From Candidatus Sulfopaludibacter sp. SbA3 (GTDB lineage Bacteria; Acidobacteriota; Terriglobia; Bryobacterales; Bryobacteraceae), in NCBI GenBank assembly GCA_945893365.1, contig CAMDED010000013.1:1-64000 (forward strand): a stretch of DNA of 64,000 bases, read 5' to 3'. Numbering within the stretch: the first letter of the stretch is position 1; the number at the start of each line of letters is the position of its first letter. Below, piece by piece: positions 24,680 through 34,583 of this stretch. The notes under the pieces were generated by a model. That model did no database searches, had not been told where the DNA came from, and saw only the letters and a program-made list of their open reading frames with translations. A program made the position numbers and the translations under genes.

Positions 24680-27568
24680 TCAGCGTCCGAAGATCCGTTC
24701 GAAAAGCTCCCGGGTGCGGGTTCGGACCTCGGAAAGTTTGGCGTCAAGCGGTTTGTCGTGCATATGAGGCGGCGTCCAGCGATGGACCAGAGCGGTGATG
24801 ACCTCAGCCTGTGACGGCGAGGTTTCGAGCGAGAGACCGGAGTGGCCCGTGGATACTCGGGCCGCGTGGTCGATGGCTCGATAGAACGTGGCCGCATCGC
24901 GAAGAAAATCGGCGTCCTCCTGCTCCAGGTGGCCGGTTTGTTCAATGACTTCGATCCGCTGCGGCGTGTTGAGCACTTTGAAGAATATCCCGGCAGCCTT
25001 CAGCCTGAGGTACATCAGGCTGAAGTCGATATCGTAGTAGCCTCCGAAGCCGGCCTTGAGACTGTGCTCGGCGCCTTGCTCGCGTTCGAGGCGCGCGCGC
25101 ATATGCGCCAAGTCCTGCCTTGAGCGGCCTCCCCGTCCGTACCGCTGCCAATCCACCTCTTGAAGCTCATGCAGGAATTCCGTGCCGCGATCGATGTTGC
25201 CCGCGACGGCCCGGGCTTTCATGTAGCTGATGCCCTCCCACGCCTCGGCGGTCTTGGCGAAGTACTCTTTGTACGACGCCTCCGACTGCACGAGTGGGCC
25301 TTCCCTGCCGTTCGGCCGCAGCCGCGTATCGGGAGTGAACATCAATCCATCGCCGGTATACGCTCCTATCGCGCCGACGATGCTTTGGGCGACGCCGGTC
25401 CAGAAAAACGCCTCCTCGCCGGGGCACTCTGAAACAACGAAAACCAGGTCGGCGTCGGAGGCGAGATCGAACTCGCGCATGCCCAACCGTCCCAGGGCGA
25501 TGACGGCCATGCGTTCCGCGGATGGGCCGCCTCCGTGCAACTCGCGATGCCGCGCCAACGCCATGCGGTAGACCGCGCCGATTACCGCATCGGCCAGATC
25601 GGACGTCTTCGCGAGCGTCTCGAAGATCGGCACTCTGCGGATGATGCTTTCGGCCTGGATGCGAAGCATGCGGCGCCGGTAGAAGCGGCGCAATTCGCCC
25701 GGATCGTCGGGTATGAACGAATAGCCGTCATCGCCCTGCGCCGGCAGCAGTTCCGTGATCAGGTCCGGATCGCGAATCAACTGATCGGCGAAGTAGGGGC
25801 TGTGATCGAACAGGTCCACGACTTGAGCGGAGAGCTCCGGATCTCGCTCAAGGTGGAAAAGCTGCTCGGGCGTCGCCGACATTTTCTCAAAAAAGTGTTC
25901 CAGGCGCTTCCTGCCTCTGCCGGGCCGGTGGGCGGAAAGCAGCGACGCCAAGCCGGGCGCGCGAACCGAGAGCGACCGCGCCAGATTTGCGCTCGAGGAG
26001 AGATCGGGTTCGGGCGGCGGTTCCACGGACTCAGCCGTTTGAACCGGCGCCGTATGCATGGGTCCGTAAAGGAGCTTCTGCGAGTGAATCACCTGCCGGT
26101 AGATTTCCTGCACATCCTGGTAGTGCGCGCGAAGCTGGCGCAAGAGACCCCCGCCGGCCAGCGCTCCGGAAGCAATAGGCATCTTGTGCGCCAACACGTC
26201 CAGTGCGGTTGAATCCACGGGCAGCGTGTGCGTCTGCAAATCCTGATGGAACTGGAGCCGATGCTCGAGGTTGCGGAGAAACCGGTACGCAAAAAAGAGG
26301 CGGGAATACTCACGGCCGGAAAGCAGTCCTTTCCCGTGCAGACGGAACAACGCCAGTTGCGTACCGCCATGCCTCACCCACGGTTCCCGCCCTCCATGGA
26401 GGCGCTGCAGGCACTGCACCAGAAACTCGATGTCCCGGATGCCACCCGGTGAGAGCTTGATATCGAGGCCGTCGCGGCTCATCCTTTTCGCCGCCAGCTT
26501 CTCGCCGATCCGCTCTCGCGTCGCCGACACCGACTCGATCGCGAGAAAATCGAGCGTCGTCGAATAGGTCAGCGGTTCAACGAAATCGAGCAATTGCCGG
26601 CCCAAATCGCGGTCGCCCGCCGAGACCCGCGCCTTGATCATCATTTGCAGTTCCCAGTCGCGCGCGCGCCGCTCGTAGTAGGCCTTCGCGCCGTCGAGCG
26701 AGAACGCGATTTCGCCCAGACTTCCGTCCGGCCGCAGCCTCAAATCCACGCGGTAGCAGAGCCCTTCGGATGTGTAAGTGGAAAGAAGCCTCGTAAACTC
26801 GTTGGCGACCTTCTTGTAAAATTCGCGGTTGGCAATGGGCTCGGGGCCGCCGGTTTCGCCGTTCGCCGCGTAGAGGAACATCAGATCAATATCCGAACTG
26901 TAGTTGAGCTCCTTTCCACCCAGCTTGCCAAGCGAAATGACGGCGAAACCGCACTCCTGGACCACGCCGTTCTCGTCCATGAATTTCGGAACGCCGTGCC
27001 GCTTCGCAAGCCTCGCGCGAATGCAGCGGCAGGCCAGATTCTGGATACTGTCCGAGAGGTTCGAAAGCTCCTCGGTCACGTCGGATAGCGTGCCGAAACC
27101 GAGCGCGTCGCGCAGCAGGATCCGCAACAACTGGCGGCGCCGGAAACGCGCCAGATCGACGGCCGACGGGACATCGGAGGCCGCATCGGACGCGGCGGCC
27201 GGCAGAAATCGCGTGAGCGCCTGCTCGAATTCGTCAACCGGAAGCACGCGATGCATGTTGTCCGCGGCGGTCACTTCCAGAATCCACTCCGGGTTCTTCA
27301 GCAGCGACTCGGAAAGAAAAGCGCTGTATGAAAATACGACGATCAGGTAGTGCAGCGCCGTGGGCGACTCGCCGATTTTCGCGAATGCCTCCGGCCGCTC
27401 GCCATGCAGGCGCTCGAGGTAATGCAGCGCCTCGTCCGGATCGGGAACCGATCCGAGCAGCGCTTCGACGCGGGCCATCACGCGATCCGAAAGAGCGGGG
27501 CTGAGGCGGCTTACGTCGTCGTGGGCACGGCTCGGGTTCCGGAAATCAATCGCTTCAAGCAGAGGCAT
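24680..27568 (-). CDS. glnE: Glutamine synthetase adenylyltransferase/adenylyl-removing enzyme
   Basis: A bifunctional enzyme of 962 residues, close to the 946 of the E. coli protein. Two nucleotidyltransferase domains are seen: the N-terminal deadenylylating domain with ELNYSSDIDLMFLY near residues 220-233, and the C-terminal adenylylating domain with FDLASDADLVFVVSE. It attaches AMP to, or removes it from, Tyr397 of glutamine synthetase, normally under PII control. It is encoded in one run with glnA and a MOSC gene, 37 bp after the latter, so modifier and target are co-transcribed. No PII gene is in the window. Start ATG 27568 (MPLLEAIDF). Confidence 0.95.
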   Translation of the reverse strand: MPLLEAIDFRNPSRAHDDVSRLSPALSDRVMARVEALLGSVPDPDEALHYLERLHGERPEAFAKIGESPTALHYLIVVFSYSAFLSESLLKNPEWILEVTAADNMHRVLPVDEFEQALTRFLPAAASDAASDVPSAVDLARFRRRQLLRILLRDALGFGTLSDVTEELSNLSDSIQNLACRCIRARLAKRHGVPKFMDENGVVQECGFAVISLGKLGGKELNYSSDIDLMFLYAANGETGGPEPIANREFYKKVANEFTRLLSTYTSEGLCYRVDLRLRPDGSLGEIAFSLDGAKAYYERRARDWELQMMIKARVSAGDRDLGRQLLDFVEPLTYSTTLDFLAIESVSATRERIGEKLAAKRMSRDGLDIKLSPGGIRDIEFLVQCLQRLHGGREPWVRHGGTQLALFRLHGKGLLSGREYSRLFFAYRFLRNLEHRLQFHQDLQTHTLPVDSTALDVLAHKMPIASGALAGGGLLRQLRAHYQDVQEIYRQVIHSQKLLYGPMHTAPVQTAESVEPPPEPDLSSSANLARSLSVRAPGLASLLSAHRPGRGRKRLEHFFEKMSATPEQLFHLERDPELSAQVVDLFDHSPYFADQLIRDPDLITELLPAQGDDGYSFIPDDPGELRRFYRRRMLRIQAESIIRRVPIFETLAKTSDLADAVIGAVYRMALARHRELHGGGPSAERMAVIALGRLGMREFDLASDADLVFVVSECPGEEAFFWTGVAQSIVGAIGAYTGDGLMFTPDTRLRPNGREGPLVQSEASYKEYFAKTAEAWEGISYMKARAVAGNIDRGTEFLHELQEVDWQRYGRGGRSRQDLAHMRARLEREQGAEHSLKAGFGGYYDIDFSLMYLRLKAAGIFFKVLNTPQRIEVIEQTGHLEQEDADFLRDAATFYRAIDHAARVSTGHSGLSLETSPSQAEVITALVHRWTPPHMHDKPLDAKLSEVRTRTRELFERIFGR

Positions 27569-27604
27569 TCAGACAGATGCGGCCGGAACGCTTCCCGGTA
27601 ACCG

Positions 27605-28099
27605 TCAGGCTAACGTGGCCACTACTCCGATTATATCGTTGAAACGCACGCGTCCGGGCACGAGCACCGCGCAGTAGAAACCGCTCATGCCCCAACGGAC
27701 GGATTGCGGATCGCCGGCTTTGATCTGTTTGTCGTAGATTTCCTGTTTGATTGCCGGCCCGTAAACGTCGAGCGCGGAGCACGGCACGCGCACTCTTGTT
27801 ATCTCAAACAGAGCCTCTCCGGTTCGCAACTGCGTGCCGATACGAAGAAGACGCCGGTCGAGACCGCGCGTGGTGAAGTTCTCACCGAGCGCGCCGAAGA
27901 ATACGGGATACCCCTTCGCCTTGAGCTCCTCGATGGCCTCGGAAGCGACGATCAGAACCGCCTGCCGCGGGCCGCCGTGCAACTGAGGATGAGCGTGGTG
28001 ATCGCCTTCGACGCCAAGCGGAGTGACGGTGCATTCCGGAATCGGATACTTCGGCACTCCGCCGAACGAAGTGTTGATCTGAACGACGGTTCCGTGCAT
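27605..28099 (-). CDS. MOSC domain-containing protein
   Basis: A 164-residue single-domain MOSC protein: LGVEGDHHAHPQLHGGPRQA is the typical first motif and FGALGENFTTRGLD the second, followed by the conserved Cys in ITRVRVPCSAL. MOSC domains carry sulfur or bind molybdenum cofactor; stand-alone ones resemble YiiM, which detoxifies N-hydroxylated compounds using Moco. It lies between glnA (31 bp) and glnE (37 bp) on the same strand, a position suggesting co-transcription, although no biochemical reason for this is known. Start ATG 28099 (MHGTVVQINTS). Confidence 0.88.
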   Translation of the reverse strand: MHGTVVQINTSFGGVPKYPIPECTVTPLGVEGDHHAHPQLHGGPRQAVLIVASEAIEELKAKGYPVFFGALGENFTTRGLDRRLLRIGTQLRTGEALFEITRVRVPCSALDVYGPAIKQEIYDKQIKAGDPQSVRWGMSGFYCAVLVPGRVRFNDIIGVVATLA

Positions 28100-28129
28100 G
28101 AAAGCGGGACAGGCCCCCGGCCTGTTGCC

Positions 28130-29539
28130 TCAAATATCGTAGTACAGCGAGAACTCGTAAGGATGCGGTCTTAGGCGAATGGCATCCGCTTCGTTCTTGC
28201 GCTTGTACTCGATGAACGTCTCGATCAGTTCTTCGCTGAAGACGTCGCCCCGCATCAGGAACTGGTGATCGTCTTCGAGGCAGTTAAGCGCCTCTTCGAG
28301 CGACCCAGGCATTGAGGGAACACTCTTCATCTCTTCGGGGGACAGGTCGTAGATGTCCTTGTCCAGCGGCTCGCCCGGTTCGATCTTGTTGAGCACTCCG
28401 TCGATGCCCGCCATTAGCATGGCCGCGAAAGCCAAGTACGGATTGGCGGCCGGATCCGGCGGGCGGAACTCGACGCGTTTCGCCTTCGGGCTGGCTGAAT
28501 ACATCGGGATGCGGCAGGCGGCCGACCGGTTGCGGCGCGAGTAGGCGAGATTGACCGGCGCTTCGTAGCCCGGAACCAGGCGCTTGTAGCTATTCGTGGT
28601 CGGCGCGATGATCGCCGAGAGAGCGCGCGCATGTTTCAGCAGGCCGCCGATATACCAAAGCGCCATCTCGCTGAGGCCGGCATAACCGTCTCCCGCGAAC
28701 AGCGGCTTGCCATCCCTCCAGATCGACTGGTGAGTGTGCATACCGCTGCCGTTGTCCTGGAACAGCGGTTTCGGCATGAACGTCACCGTCTTCCCGTACT
28801 GGTTGGCCACGTTGCGGATGACGTACTTGTAAAGCATCATGTTGTCGGCGGACTTCACCAGAGTGTCGAACCGCTGGTCGATCTCGCACTGGCCGCCGGT
28901 TGCCACTTCGTGGTGATGGCACTCGATATTCAGGCCGCATTCGATCATGGTCTGCACCATTTCGCTTCGCAAATCCTGATAGTGATCGGTGGGCGGCACC
29001 GGGAAGTAGCCTTCCTTGTAACGCGGGCGGTAGCCGAGGTTGTTGTCGACCCGGCCGGAATTCCAGCGGCCTTCCTCCGCGTCGATAAAGTAGAAGCCGG
29101 AGTGCTGGTTTTGATCGAAGCGGACATTGTCGAAGATGAAAAACTCGGCTTCTGCGCCGAAGTACGCCGTATCTCCAAGACCGCTGTTCTCGAGGTACTT
29201 CTCGGCCTTCTGCGCGATGTGCCGGGGATCGCGCTCGTAGCTTTGCTTCGTGATCGGGTCGATCACGTTGCCCAGCATCACGAGCGTACGAGTCTCGCCG
29301 AAGGGATCCATCAGCGCGGTGTTCGGATCGGGAATGAGCAGCATGTCGCTCTCGTTGATGGCTGCCCATCCGCGAATGCTCGAGCCGTCGATACCGAATC
29401 CATCTTCAAACGTGCTCTCGGACAACTGCGAAATTGGGTAGGAGACGTGGTGCTGCAAACCCGGAATATCGGTAAAGCGCATGTCTAGCTGCTTCGCGCT
29501 GTTGGCTTCTGCGAATTCCAACACTTCTTTGGCGGTCAT
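28130..29539 (-). CDS. glnA: Glutamine synthetase type I
   Basis: A 469-residue GSI, exactly the E. coli length. Visible motifs: [16 protein letters not shown] (D50 loop), [22 protein letters not shown], and [11 protein letters not shown] whose Tyr is residue 397, the adenylylation site. It makes glutamine from glutamate, ammonia and ATP in the cytoplasm as a dodecamer. ATG 29539 is chosen because GGAGGAAGA lies right before it; the longer frame to 29575 is not supported. It is the first gene of a run with a MOSC protein and glnE, its regulator. Presence of both Tyr397 and GlnE indicates control by adenylylation. Confidence 0.97.
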   Translation of the reverse strand: MTAKEVLEFAEANSAKQLDMRFTDIPGLQHHVSYPISQLSESTFEDGFGIDGSSIRGWAAINESDMLLIPDPNTALMDPFGETRTLVMLGNVIDPITKQSYERDPRHIAQKAEKYLENSGLGDTAYFGAEAEFFIFDNVRFDQNQHSGFYFIDAEEGRWNSGRVDNNLGYRPRYKEGYFPVPPTDHYQDLRSEMVQTMIECGLNIECHHHEVATGGQCEIDQRFDTLVKSADNMMLYKYVIRNVANQYGKTVTFMPKPLFQDNGSGMHTHQSIWRDGKPLFAGDGYAGLSEMALWYIGGLLKHARALSAIIAPTTNSYKRLVPGYEAPVNLAYSRRNRSAACRIPMYSASPKAKRVEFRPPDPAANPYLAFAAMLMAGIDGVLNKIEPGEPLDKDIYDLSPEEMKSVPSMPGSLEEALNCLEDDHQFLMRGDVFSEELIETFIEYKRKNEADAIRLRPHPYEFSLYYDI

Positions 29540-30044
29540 TCTTCCTCCATGATGGGGCTCAAGAACAATCGGCATGGATTGCTCTTGCTATTAGGTGGAC
29601 TACAGGATATCGAAAAACCGGCAGGCCCGTCAATTGCTAGCCGCCGCCTACCTTTTGAGGCGCTGAGTCCCTGCTTTGGCGAACGATATCGAAGTTCCAG
29701 GCAGCGAGCGGTGGGCGTTCCTTCGGGCCGTGGAAATGCCGCCGCCGGAGACGTCCGCCGGCACATTCGCTTCGTCGTCCGGGCGGATAGCGCATGCCCG
29801 CCAAGCACTGGAGGCTGCCCGCGAGGTTGCCCGCCGGCCCGCGGCGGAGCGCGAATGCCGGCAACTGTGAAAAAGGGAGCGAACCCACGGCGAGGGCGCA
29901 GAGAGGAAGAAGGTCGCGGCTTGATCGTCGGCCGGTGTGGCTCTCCGAGTCCGCGGCGGCGGAGTTCGGGAAGCCCGGCGCCGTCACGGCGATCGAACGG
30001 CAACTGCACGCCGGTCGTTCCGCTTTGCCTGAACCGCGGGAACC
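29540..30044. other. Intergenic stretch upstream of glnA without a recognised gene
   Basis: About 505 bases between the glnA start and the stop of the ABC exporter. The crossing frames are rich in Arg, Pro and Ala and look like chance open frames. The region next to glnA must contain its promoter; no convincing sigma-54 (GG-N10-GC) or sigma-70 boxes could be assigned by eye. Confidence 0.5.
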
Positions 30045-31781
30045 TCAGGTCGCCTCGAGTTCCTCCTCAAGCAGCTGCTTGCGGTAAAGATCTTCGTAGT
30101 AGCCGCCGGCCGCCGCGAGCTCGGCGTGCGTGCCTTGCTCCACAATGCGCCCCGCGTCGAGCACGACGATGCGGTCCGCCACGCGAACCGTGGAAACGCG
30201 ATGCGAGATAAGAATCACCGTGCGCCCACGCATCACCTGTGTGAGACCCGCCAGTATTTTCTCTTCCGTCAAGGTATCGACGCTCGATAGGGCGTCGTCC
30301 AGGATCAGGATCGCCGGGTCGCGGATGATGGCGCGGGCAATGGCCACGCGCTGCTTCTGGCCGCCGGAAAGCGTGATGCCCCGCTCGCCCACCACGGTCC
30401 TGTAGCCCTCGGGGAAGTTGGCGATATCGGGCGCGAGACCCGCGACCTCTGCCGCCCACCGGATGCGGTCTTCGTCCGCCTGCTCCACGCCGAACGCAAT
30501 GTTTTCAGCCACCGTGGAGCTGAACAGGAAAGTCTCCTGGGGAACGAAACCGATGTTTCGCCGCAGCTCGTCCGGGAAAAGGTCCCGTAGATCGGCGCCG
30601 TCGAGCGTTACGCGGCCCGCGGACGGGTCCATCAGCCGGGGCACAAGATTTACCAGCGTGCTTTTTCCCGACCCTGTCCGGCCTACTACGGCGACCGTCT
30701 CTCCCGCTTCAATCTTGAGGTTCACGGAATCGAGCGCCAGGAGAGAATCGTGACGCACCGTTACGTCTTCGAACCGCAGGTCCCCGCGCACGCGGCCGGG
30801 AATGACAGGGGAAGACGGCGCCGCGATGGACGGCCGCTCCGCAAAAATCTGGTTGATGCGCGCGAGCGACGCCGTACCGCGCTGCATCAGATTCACCACC
30901 CAGCCGAGCGCGATCATGGGCCAAACGAGCATTCCCATGTACGTGTTGAACATCACGAAGCTTCCGAGCGAGATTCGTCCCTCGACCACGCCCCGTCCCC
31001 CGGCCCACAAAACGATCAGAAAGGTCAGCCCGATGAGGCATTCGAGCAGCGGCTCGAAGACGCCCGAAATCCGCACCAAGCGGAGGTTCTGCGCGATATA
31101 GGCCCGGTTCAGCGCCTCAAACGTCTCGATCTCCGCCCGTTCCTGCGCGAACGCCCGGACGATGCGCACGCCTGAAAGGTTCTCCTGAACGCGGCTGCTG
31201 ATTCCCGCGAACATTTCCTGAATCCGCTCAAAGCGTGCGTGGATACGCCTGCCGAAGAAGATGACGGCGAAACTGACGGCGGGCGCTGGCGCCATCGCGA
31301 GCAGCGCGAGACGCCAGTCCTCGGAGACCATTACGGCCGCCGCGAGTACGAAGGTGAGGCTGGTTTCCGTCCAGTACATCAGACCCGGCCCCGCCATCAT
31401 GCGGACGGCGTTGAGATCGTTGGTGGCGCGCGCCATGATGTCGCCGGTGCGGCTGCGCGCGTGGAAATCCGGAGAGAGTTCGACCAGGCGCCGGAACAGA
31501 TCGTTGCGCAGGTCGAATTCGATATCGCGCGACGCGCCGATCATAATCACGCGCATGCCGAACTGGAACGCGCCTTTGAGCGCCGAGATGGCGAGCAGGA
31601 GAGCGCACATCCGAAGCACGCCCGCCATGCCGCCGCCGGAGCTCAGGGTATCGACGCCCGAGCGGATCGCGAGCGGCATCGCCACGCCGGCGAGGTCCTT
31701 CAACATAAGGCACGCAAGCCCAAGCGCCAGCTTGGACCGGTAACGATCCACATAGGGGATAAGAGAGCGGAGCGCCGTCAC
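30045..31781 (-). CDS. ABC exporter half-transporter (membrane domain plus ATPase)
   Basis: A 578-residue half-transporter of the multidrug/lipid exporter type. Six membrane helices occupy about residues 1-310 and the ATPase follows: Walker A VVGRTGSGKS, Q loop FVPQETFLFSS, signature LSGGQKQRVAIARA, Walker B ILILDDALSSVD, and a switch His in LISHRVSTV. The catalytic Glu after Walker B is replaced by Asp (LDDA rather than LDEA), a feature typical of the degenerate partner in heterodimeric exporters such as YheI/BmrC. No partner gene lies adjacent. It starts three bases after a small membrane protein gene and is probably co-transcribed with it. Confidence 0.9.
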   Translation of the reverse strand: MTALRSLIPYVDRYRSKLALGLACLMLKDLAGVAMPLAIRSGVDTLSSGGGMAGVLRMCALLLAISALKGAFQFGMRVIMIGASRDIEFDLRNDLFRRLVELSPDFHARSRTGDIMARATNDLNAVRMMAGPGLMYWTETSLTFVLAAAVMVSEDWRLALLAMAPAPAVSFAVIFFGRRIHARFERIQEMFAGISSRVQENLSGVRIVRAFAQERAEIETFEALNRAYIAQNLRLVRISGVFEPLLECLIGLTFLIVLWAGGRGVVEGRISLGSFVMFNTYMGMLVWPMIALGWVVNLMQRGTASLARINQIFAERPSIAAPSSPVIPGRVRGDLRFEDVTVRHDSLLALDSVNLKIEAGETVAVVGRTGSGKSTLVNLVPRLMDPSAGRVTLDGADLRDLFPDELRRNIGFVPQETFLFSSTVAENIAFGVEQADEDRIRWAAEVAGLAPDIANFPEGYRTVVGERGITLSGGQKQRVAIARAIIRDPAILILDDALSSVDTLTEEKILAGLTQVMRGRTVILISHRVSTVRVADRIVVLDAGRIVEQGTHAELAAAGGYYEDLYRKQLLEEELEAT

Positions 31782-31784
31782 GAA

Positions 31785-32339
31785 CTAGTTTTCGTCCGTG
31801 GACTTCTGGTCGAGATTGCCGACGGTCTTGAGCCGCTGGTAGAGCCGCTCGACATCGGCTTCGTCCTCGGGGCGGAGCACTCGGTAGCGCGGGGCGGGCT
31901 GGCGGCGGTCGCTGGGCGCGAGCATTTCGCCCCAGTACTGGCGGTAGGGAATGCCGTCGATCAGGGCGTCGCGCGAGTAGCGCCGCAACTGCCGCAGCAG
32001 GCTCTTGCAGGATTCAAGGTCCCCGGGATAAATAAGGAAGAACCGCGAATCGTCGAAGAGCGTGACGCGGACGACGAGCGGCGAGATCCAACCCGTCCGG
32101 TCAAGCCGGCGAATGTCCAACCAGGGCAGCGTCTTTCCGGAGATAACGACGCCGGATTCCTGGATGTCGATCGCGGGCCGCAGCGCGAGCAGAATCATGA
32201 GGGTGGAACTGAGCGAAAACAGGACACAGGGGATGAAAGCCGGCGTCCAGCGAAAGCCGACCCACCCGGAGAAGAGGGCGAGCGACATCGCTAACACACC
32301 GAAAGTGTAATAGTGGCGAGCCGGCAAGTAGCGAGTCAT
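31785..32339 (-). CDS. Small membrane protein with a PH-like domain, upstream of the ABC exporter
   Basis: A 184-residue protein with two adjacent N-terminal membrane helices ([20 protein letters not shown] and [20 protein letters not shown]). A small beta-rich segment follows ([20 protein letters not shown]), resembling bacterial PH-like YdbT/YvbH domains, and then a charged helical tail. ATG 32339 ([11 protein letters not shown]) is chosen over 32360. The ABC exporter begins three bases after its stop codon, so the two are co-expressed; an accessory role in export is possible but unproven. The PH-like call is tentative. Confidence 0.6.
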   Translation of the reverse strand: MTRYLPARHYYTFGVLAMSLALFSGWVGFRWTPAFIPCVLFSLSSTLMILLALRPAIDIQESGVVISGKTLPWLDIRRLDRTGWISPLVVRVTLFDDSRFFLIYPGDLESCKSLLRQLRRYSRDALIDGIPYRQYWGEMLAPSDRRQPAPRYRVLRPEDEADVERLYQRLKTVGNLDQKSTDEN

Positions 32340-32647
32340 GGAACGGCAAAACCCCGTCACCTATAGACTACTCCCGGAGCGTTGCGGCGTCAAATGTAAA
32401 TTGGCGCGGATGTGCGCGGCATGGAAACGGCAATTCGCGGGTATTTTCCTTGCGGCATGAAACTTTGCCTCGCGATACGGCGGGTGGAAGACCGCGGCGC
32501 CGGCTCTTAATAGCGAATAATCCGATCGCGTGGCGGGCGCATCGGAGGCATGGAAGAGATCATTGGCTTGCTTCCGGAAAACAGAAGCCGAAATCGGTCG
32601 GAGCGGAGGTTTCAAACGGAACCCTTACCGGATGTTACAGTCGAAGT

Positions 32648-33811
32648 GTGTTCCAACGCGTCATCTGGATTGTCCTTGATAGCGTCGGCATCGGCGAGAT
32701 GCCCGATGCCGCGGCCTATGGAGACGCGGGCAGCGATACGCTCGGACATCTGGCGAGCCGCCGCCCGCTGACGCTCCCCAACCTCCGCCGGTTAGGCCTG
32801 GGAAATATCCGTCCATTGGACAATCTGCCGCTGGTGGCGAACCCGGCCGGCGCATTTGGCCGCTGCGCTCTCGCCTCGCCCGGCAAAGACACCACCACGG
32901 GGCATTGGGAGATGGTGGGAATTCATCTGGACAAGCCGTTTCCGCTCTATCCGGACGGCTTCCCTCGCGACGTCATGGACGAGTTTGAAAGGCGCACGGG
33001 ACGCGCCTCGCTCGGCAACCGCGCCGCCTCCGGGACCGAGATTATCAAGGAGCTTGGCGCTGAGCACATGCGCACAGGTTCGCTGATTGTCTACACGTCC
33101 GCCGACAGCGTGTTCCAGATCGCGGCGCACGAGGAAGTGGTTCCGCTTTGGGAGCTATACAAGGCTTGCGAGACCGCGCGGGACATCCTGCGCGGCGAAC
33201 ACGAAGTGGGGCGGGTGATCGCGCGGCCCTTCACCGGCTCGCCCGGAAATTTCGCGCGCACTTCGAACCGTCACGATTACGCCGTGCCTCCGCCGAAAGG
33301 AATGCTTCTCGACCAGCTCGACGCCCGGCATGTTCCCGTCTACAGCGTCGGTAAGATCTTCGATATATTTCTCGGACGCGGAATTCAGGATCGCGTCACG
33401 ACGAAAAGCAACGCCGACGGCATGGAGAAGACGCTCGAAGCGCTGGATGCCGCGCCGGCCGGCCTGATCTTCGCGAATCTTGTGGATTTCGATTCGTTGT
33501 TCGGCCACCGCAACGACGCCGAGGGGTATTCTCGCGCGCTCGAGGAGTTCGACCGGTGGCTTCCGGACCTCGAAGACCGCCTCGGGGAAAGCGATCTCCT
33601 TATCTTGACCGCGGACCATGGCTGCGACCCCACGACTCCCTCGACAGATCACAGCCGGGAGTATGTGCCGGTGCTCGCGAGCGGGCCCCGCGTGAGGCCG
33701 TCGGTCGATCTCGGCGTGAGGCCCACGCTATCTGACATTGGACAGACCGTCGCTGGTAATTTCGGCGCGGAAATTCGGAAAGGAACGAGTTTTTTGAGCT
33801 CAATCGTATGA
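32648..33811 (+). CDS. deoB: Phosphopentomutase
   Basis: A 387-residue member of the alkaline-phosphatase fold. N-terminal metal ligand [13 protein letters not shown], nucleophile Thr in [10 protein letters not shown], and C-terminal ligands in [20 protein letters not shown] are all present, matching DeoB. It interconverts ribose or deoxyribose 1-phosphate and 5-phosphate in nucleoside salvage. The GTG at 32648 puts the conserved [11 protein letters not shown] at residues 4-14; upstream sequence to 32450 is open but low-complexity. Its stop overlaps the start of tpiA by four bases, so the two are translationally coupled, linking nucleoside sugar breakdown to triose phosphate metabolism. Confidence 0.93.
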   Translation: MFQRVIWIVLDSVGIGEMPDAAAYGDAGSDTLGHLASRRPLTLPNLRRLGLGNIRPLDNLPLVANPAGAFGRCALASPGKDTTTGHWEMVGIHLDKPFPLYPDGFPRDVMDEFERRTGRASLGNRAASGTEIIKELGAEHMRTGSLIVYTSADSVFQIAAHEEVVPLWELYKACETARDILRGEHEVGRVIARPFTGSPGNFARTSNRHDYAVPPPKGMLLDQLDARHVPVYSVGKIFDIFLGRGIQDRVTTKSNADGMEKTLEALDAAPAGLIFANLVDFDSLFGHRNDAEGYSRALEEFDRWLPDLEDRLGESDLLILTADHGCDPTTPSTDHSREYVPVLASGPRVRPSVDLGVRPTLSDIGQTVAGNFGAEIRKGTSFLSSIV

Positions 33812-34557
33812 GAAAACCAGTAATGGCGGGCAATTGGAAGATGTTCAAGACATCCGCCGAAACCGCCGCGTTTTTTGAGAAATTTCTGCCGCTCGTCGCC
33901 GCGGCGGAACATTGTGAGGTGCTGATCTGCCCTCCGTACCTGAGCGTGGCGACCGCCGTTCAGGCGGCGAGCGGAACGCGCGTCCGAATTGGAGCGCAAA
34001 ATCTGCATTGGAAGAACGAGGGGGCGTTCACCGGCGAAGTTTCAGCGCCGATGGTTCGCGACTCGGGATGCACGCACGTCCTGGTCGGCCACAGCGAACG
34101 GCGCCAGTTCTTCGGCGAGACCGACAAGAGCGTGAACGATAAAGCGGCGGCCGCGCTCGGCGCGGGCCTCACGCCTGTGATTTGCGTTGGCGAGCGCCTC
34201 GAACAGCGCCAGTCGGGCGAGACTGAGGCTGTACTCACGGAGCAGTTTCAGAACGGCATCGGTCCCTTGTCCCCCGAGCAGTTCGGCCGTATTCTAATCG
34301 CTTATGAGCCGGTGTGGGCGATCGGTACGGGGCTGGTTGCGACGCCGGATCAGGCGGCGGACGCTCATCGTGCGATCCGGGCGCAGGCGCGGGCGCGGTA
34401 TGGGGAAGCCGCGGCGGCGGGAATCCGGATTCTGTACGGCGGCAGCGTGAAGCCGGACAACGTCAAAGGACTGATGGCGCAGCCGGAAATCGACGGCGCT
34501 CTGGTGGGCGGTGCGAGCCTCGATCCGTTTTCATTCGCTTCGCTTGTAAATTTCTAG
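33808..34557 (+). CDS. tpiA: Triosephosphate isomerase
   Basis: A 249-residue TIM barrel with all active-site residues visible: Asn9 and Lys11 in AGNWKMF, His95 in LVGHSERRQ and Glu167 in [11 protein letters not shown], plus the phosphate loop GGSVKPDN. It interconverts dihydroxyacetone phosphate and glyceraldehyde 3-phosphate in the cytoplasm. The ATG at 33808 overlaps the deoB stop (ATGA), so translation is coupled. In many genomes tpiA sits next to gapA and pgk; pairing with deoB is less usual but sensible, because deoxyribose phosphate breakdown yields glyceraldehyde 3-phosphate. Confidence 0.97.
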   Translation: MRKPVMAGNWKMFKTSAETAAFFEKFLPLVAAAEHCEVLICPPYLSVATAVQAASGTRVRIGAQNLHWKNEGAFTGEVSAPMVRDSGCTHVLVGHSERRQFFGETDKSVNDKAAAALGAGLTPVICVGERLEQRQSGETEAVLTEQFQNGIGPLSPEQFGRILIAYEPVWAIGTGLVATPDQAADAHRAIRAQARARYGEAAAAGIRILYGGSVKPDNVKGLMAQPEIDGALVGGASLDPFSFASLVNF

Positions 34558-34583
34558 GCCGCGCCTAATCACAACACGCCCCG

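Noticed and set aside
29540-30044. Minus-strand open frames upstream of glnA as genes
   Set aside because: They are low-complexity and overlap the glnA promoter region; no domain or ribosome-binding site supports them.
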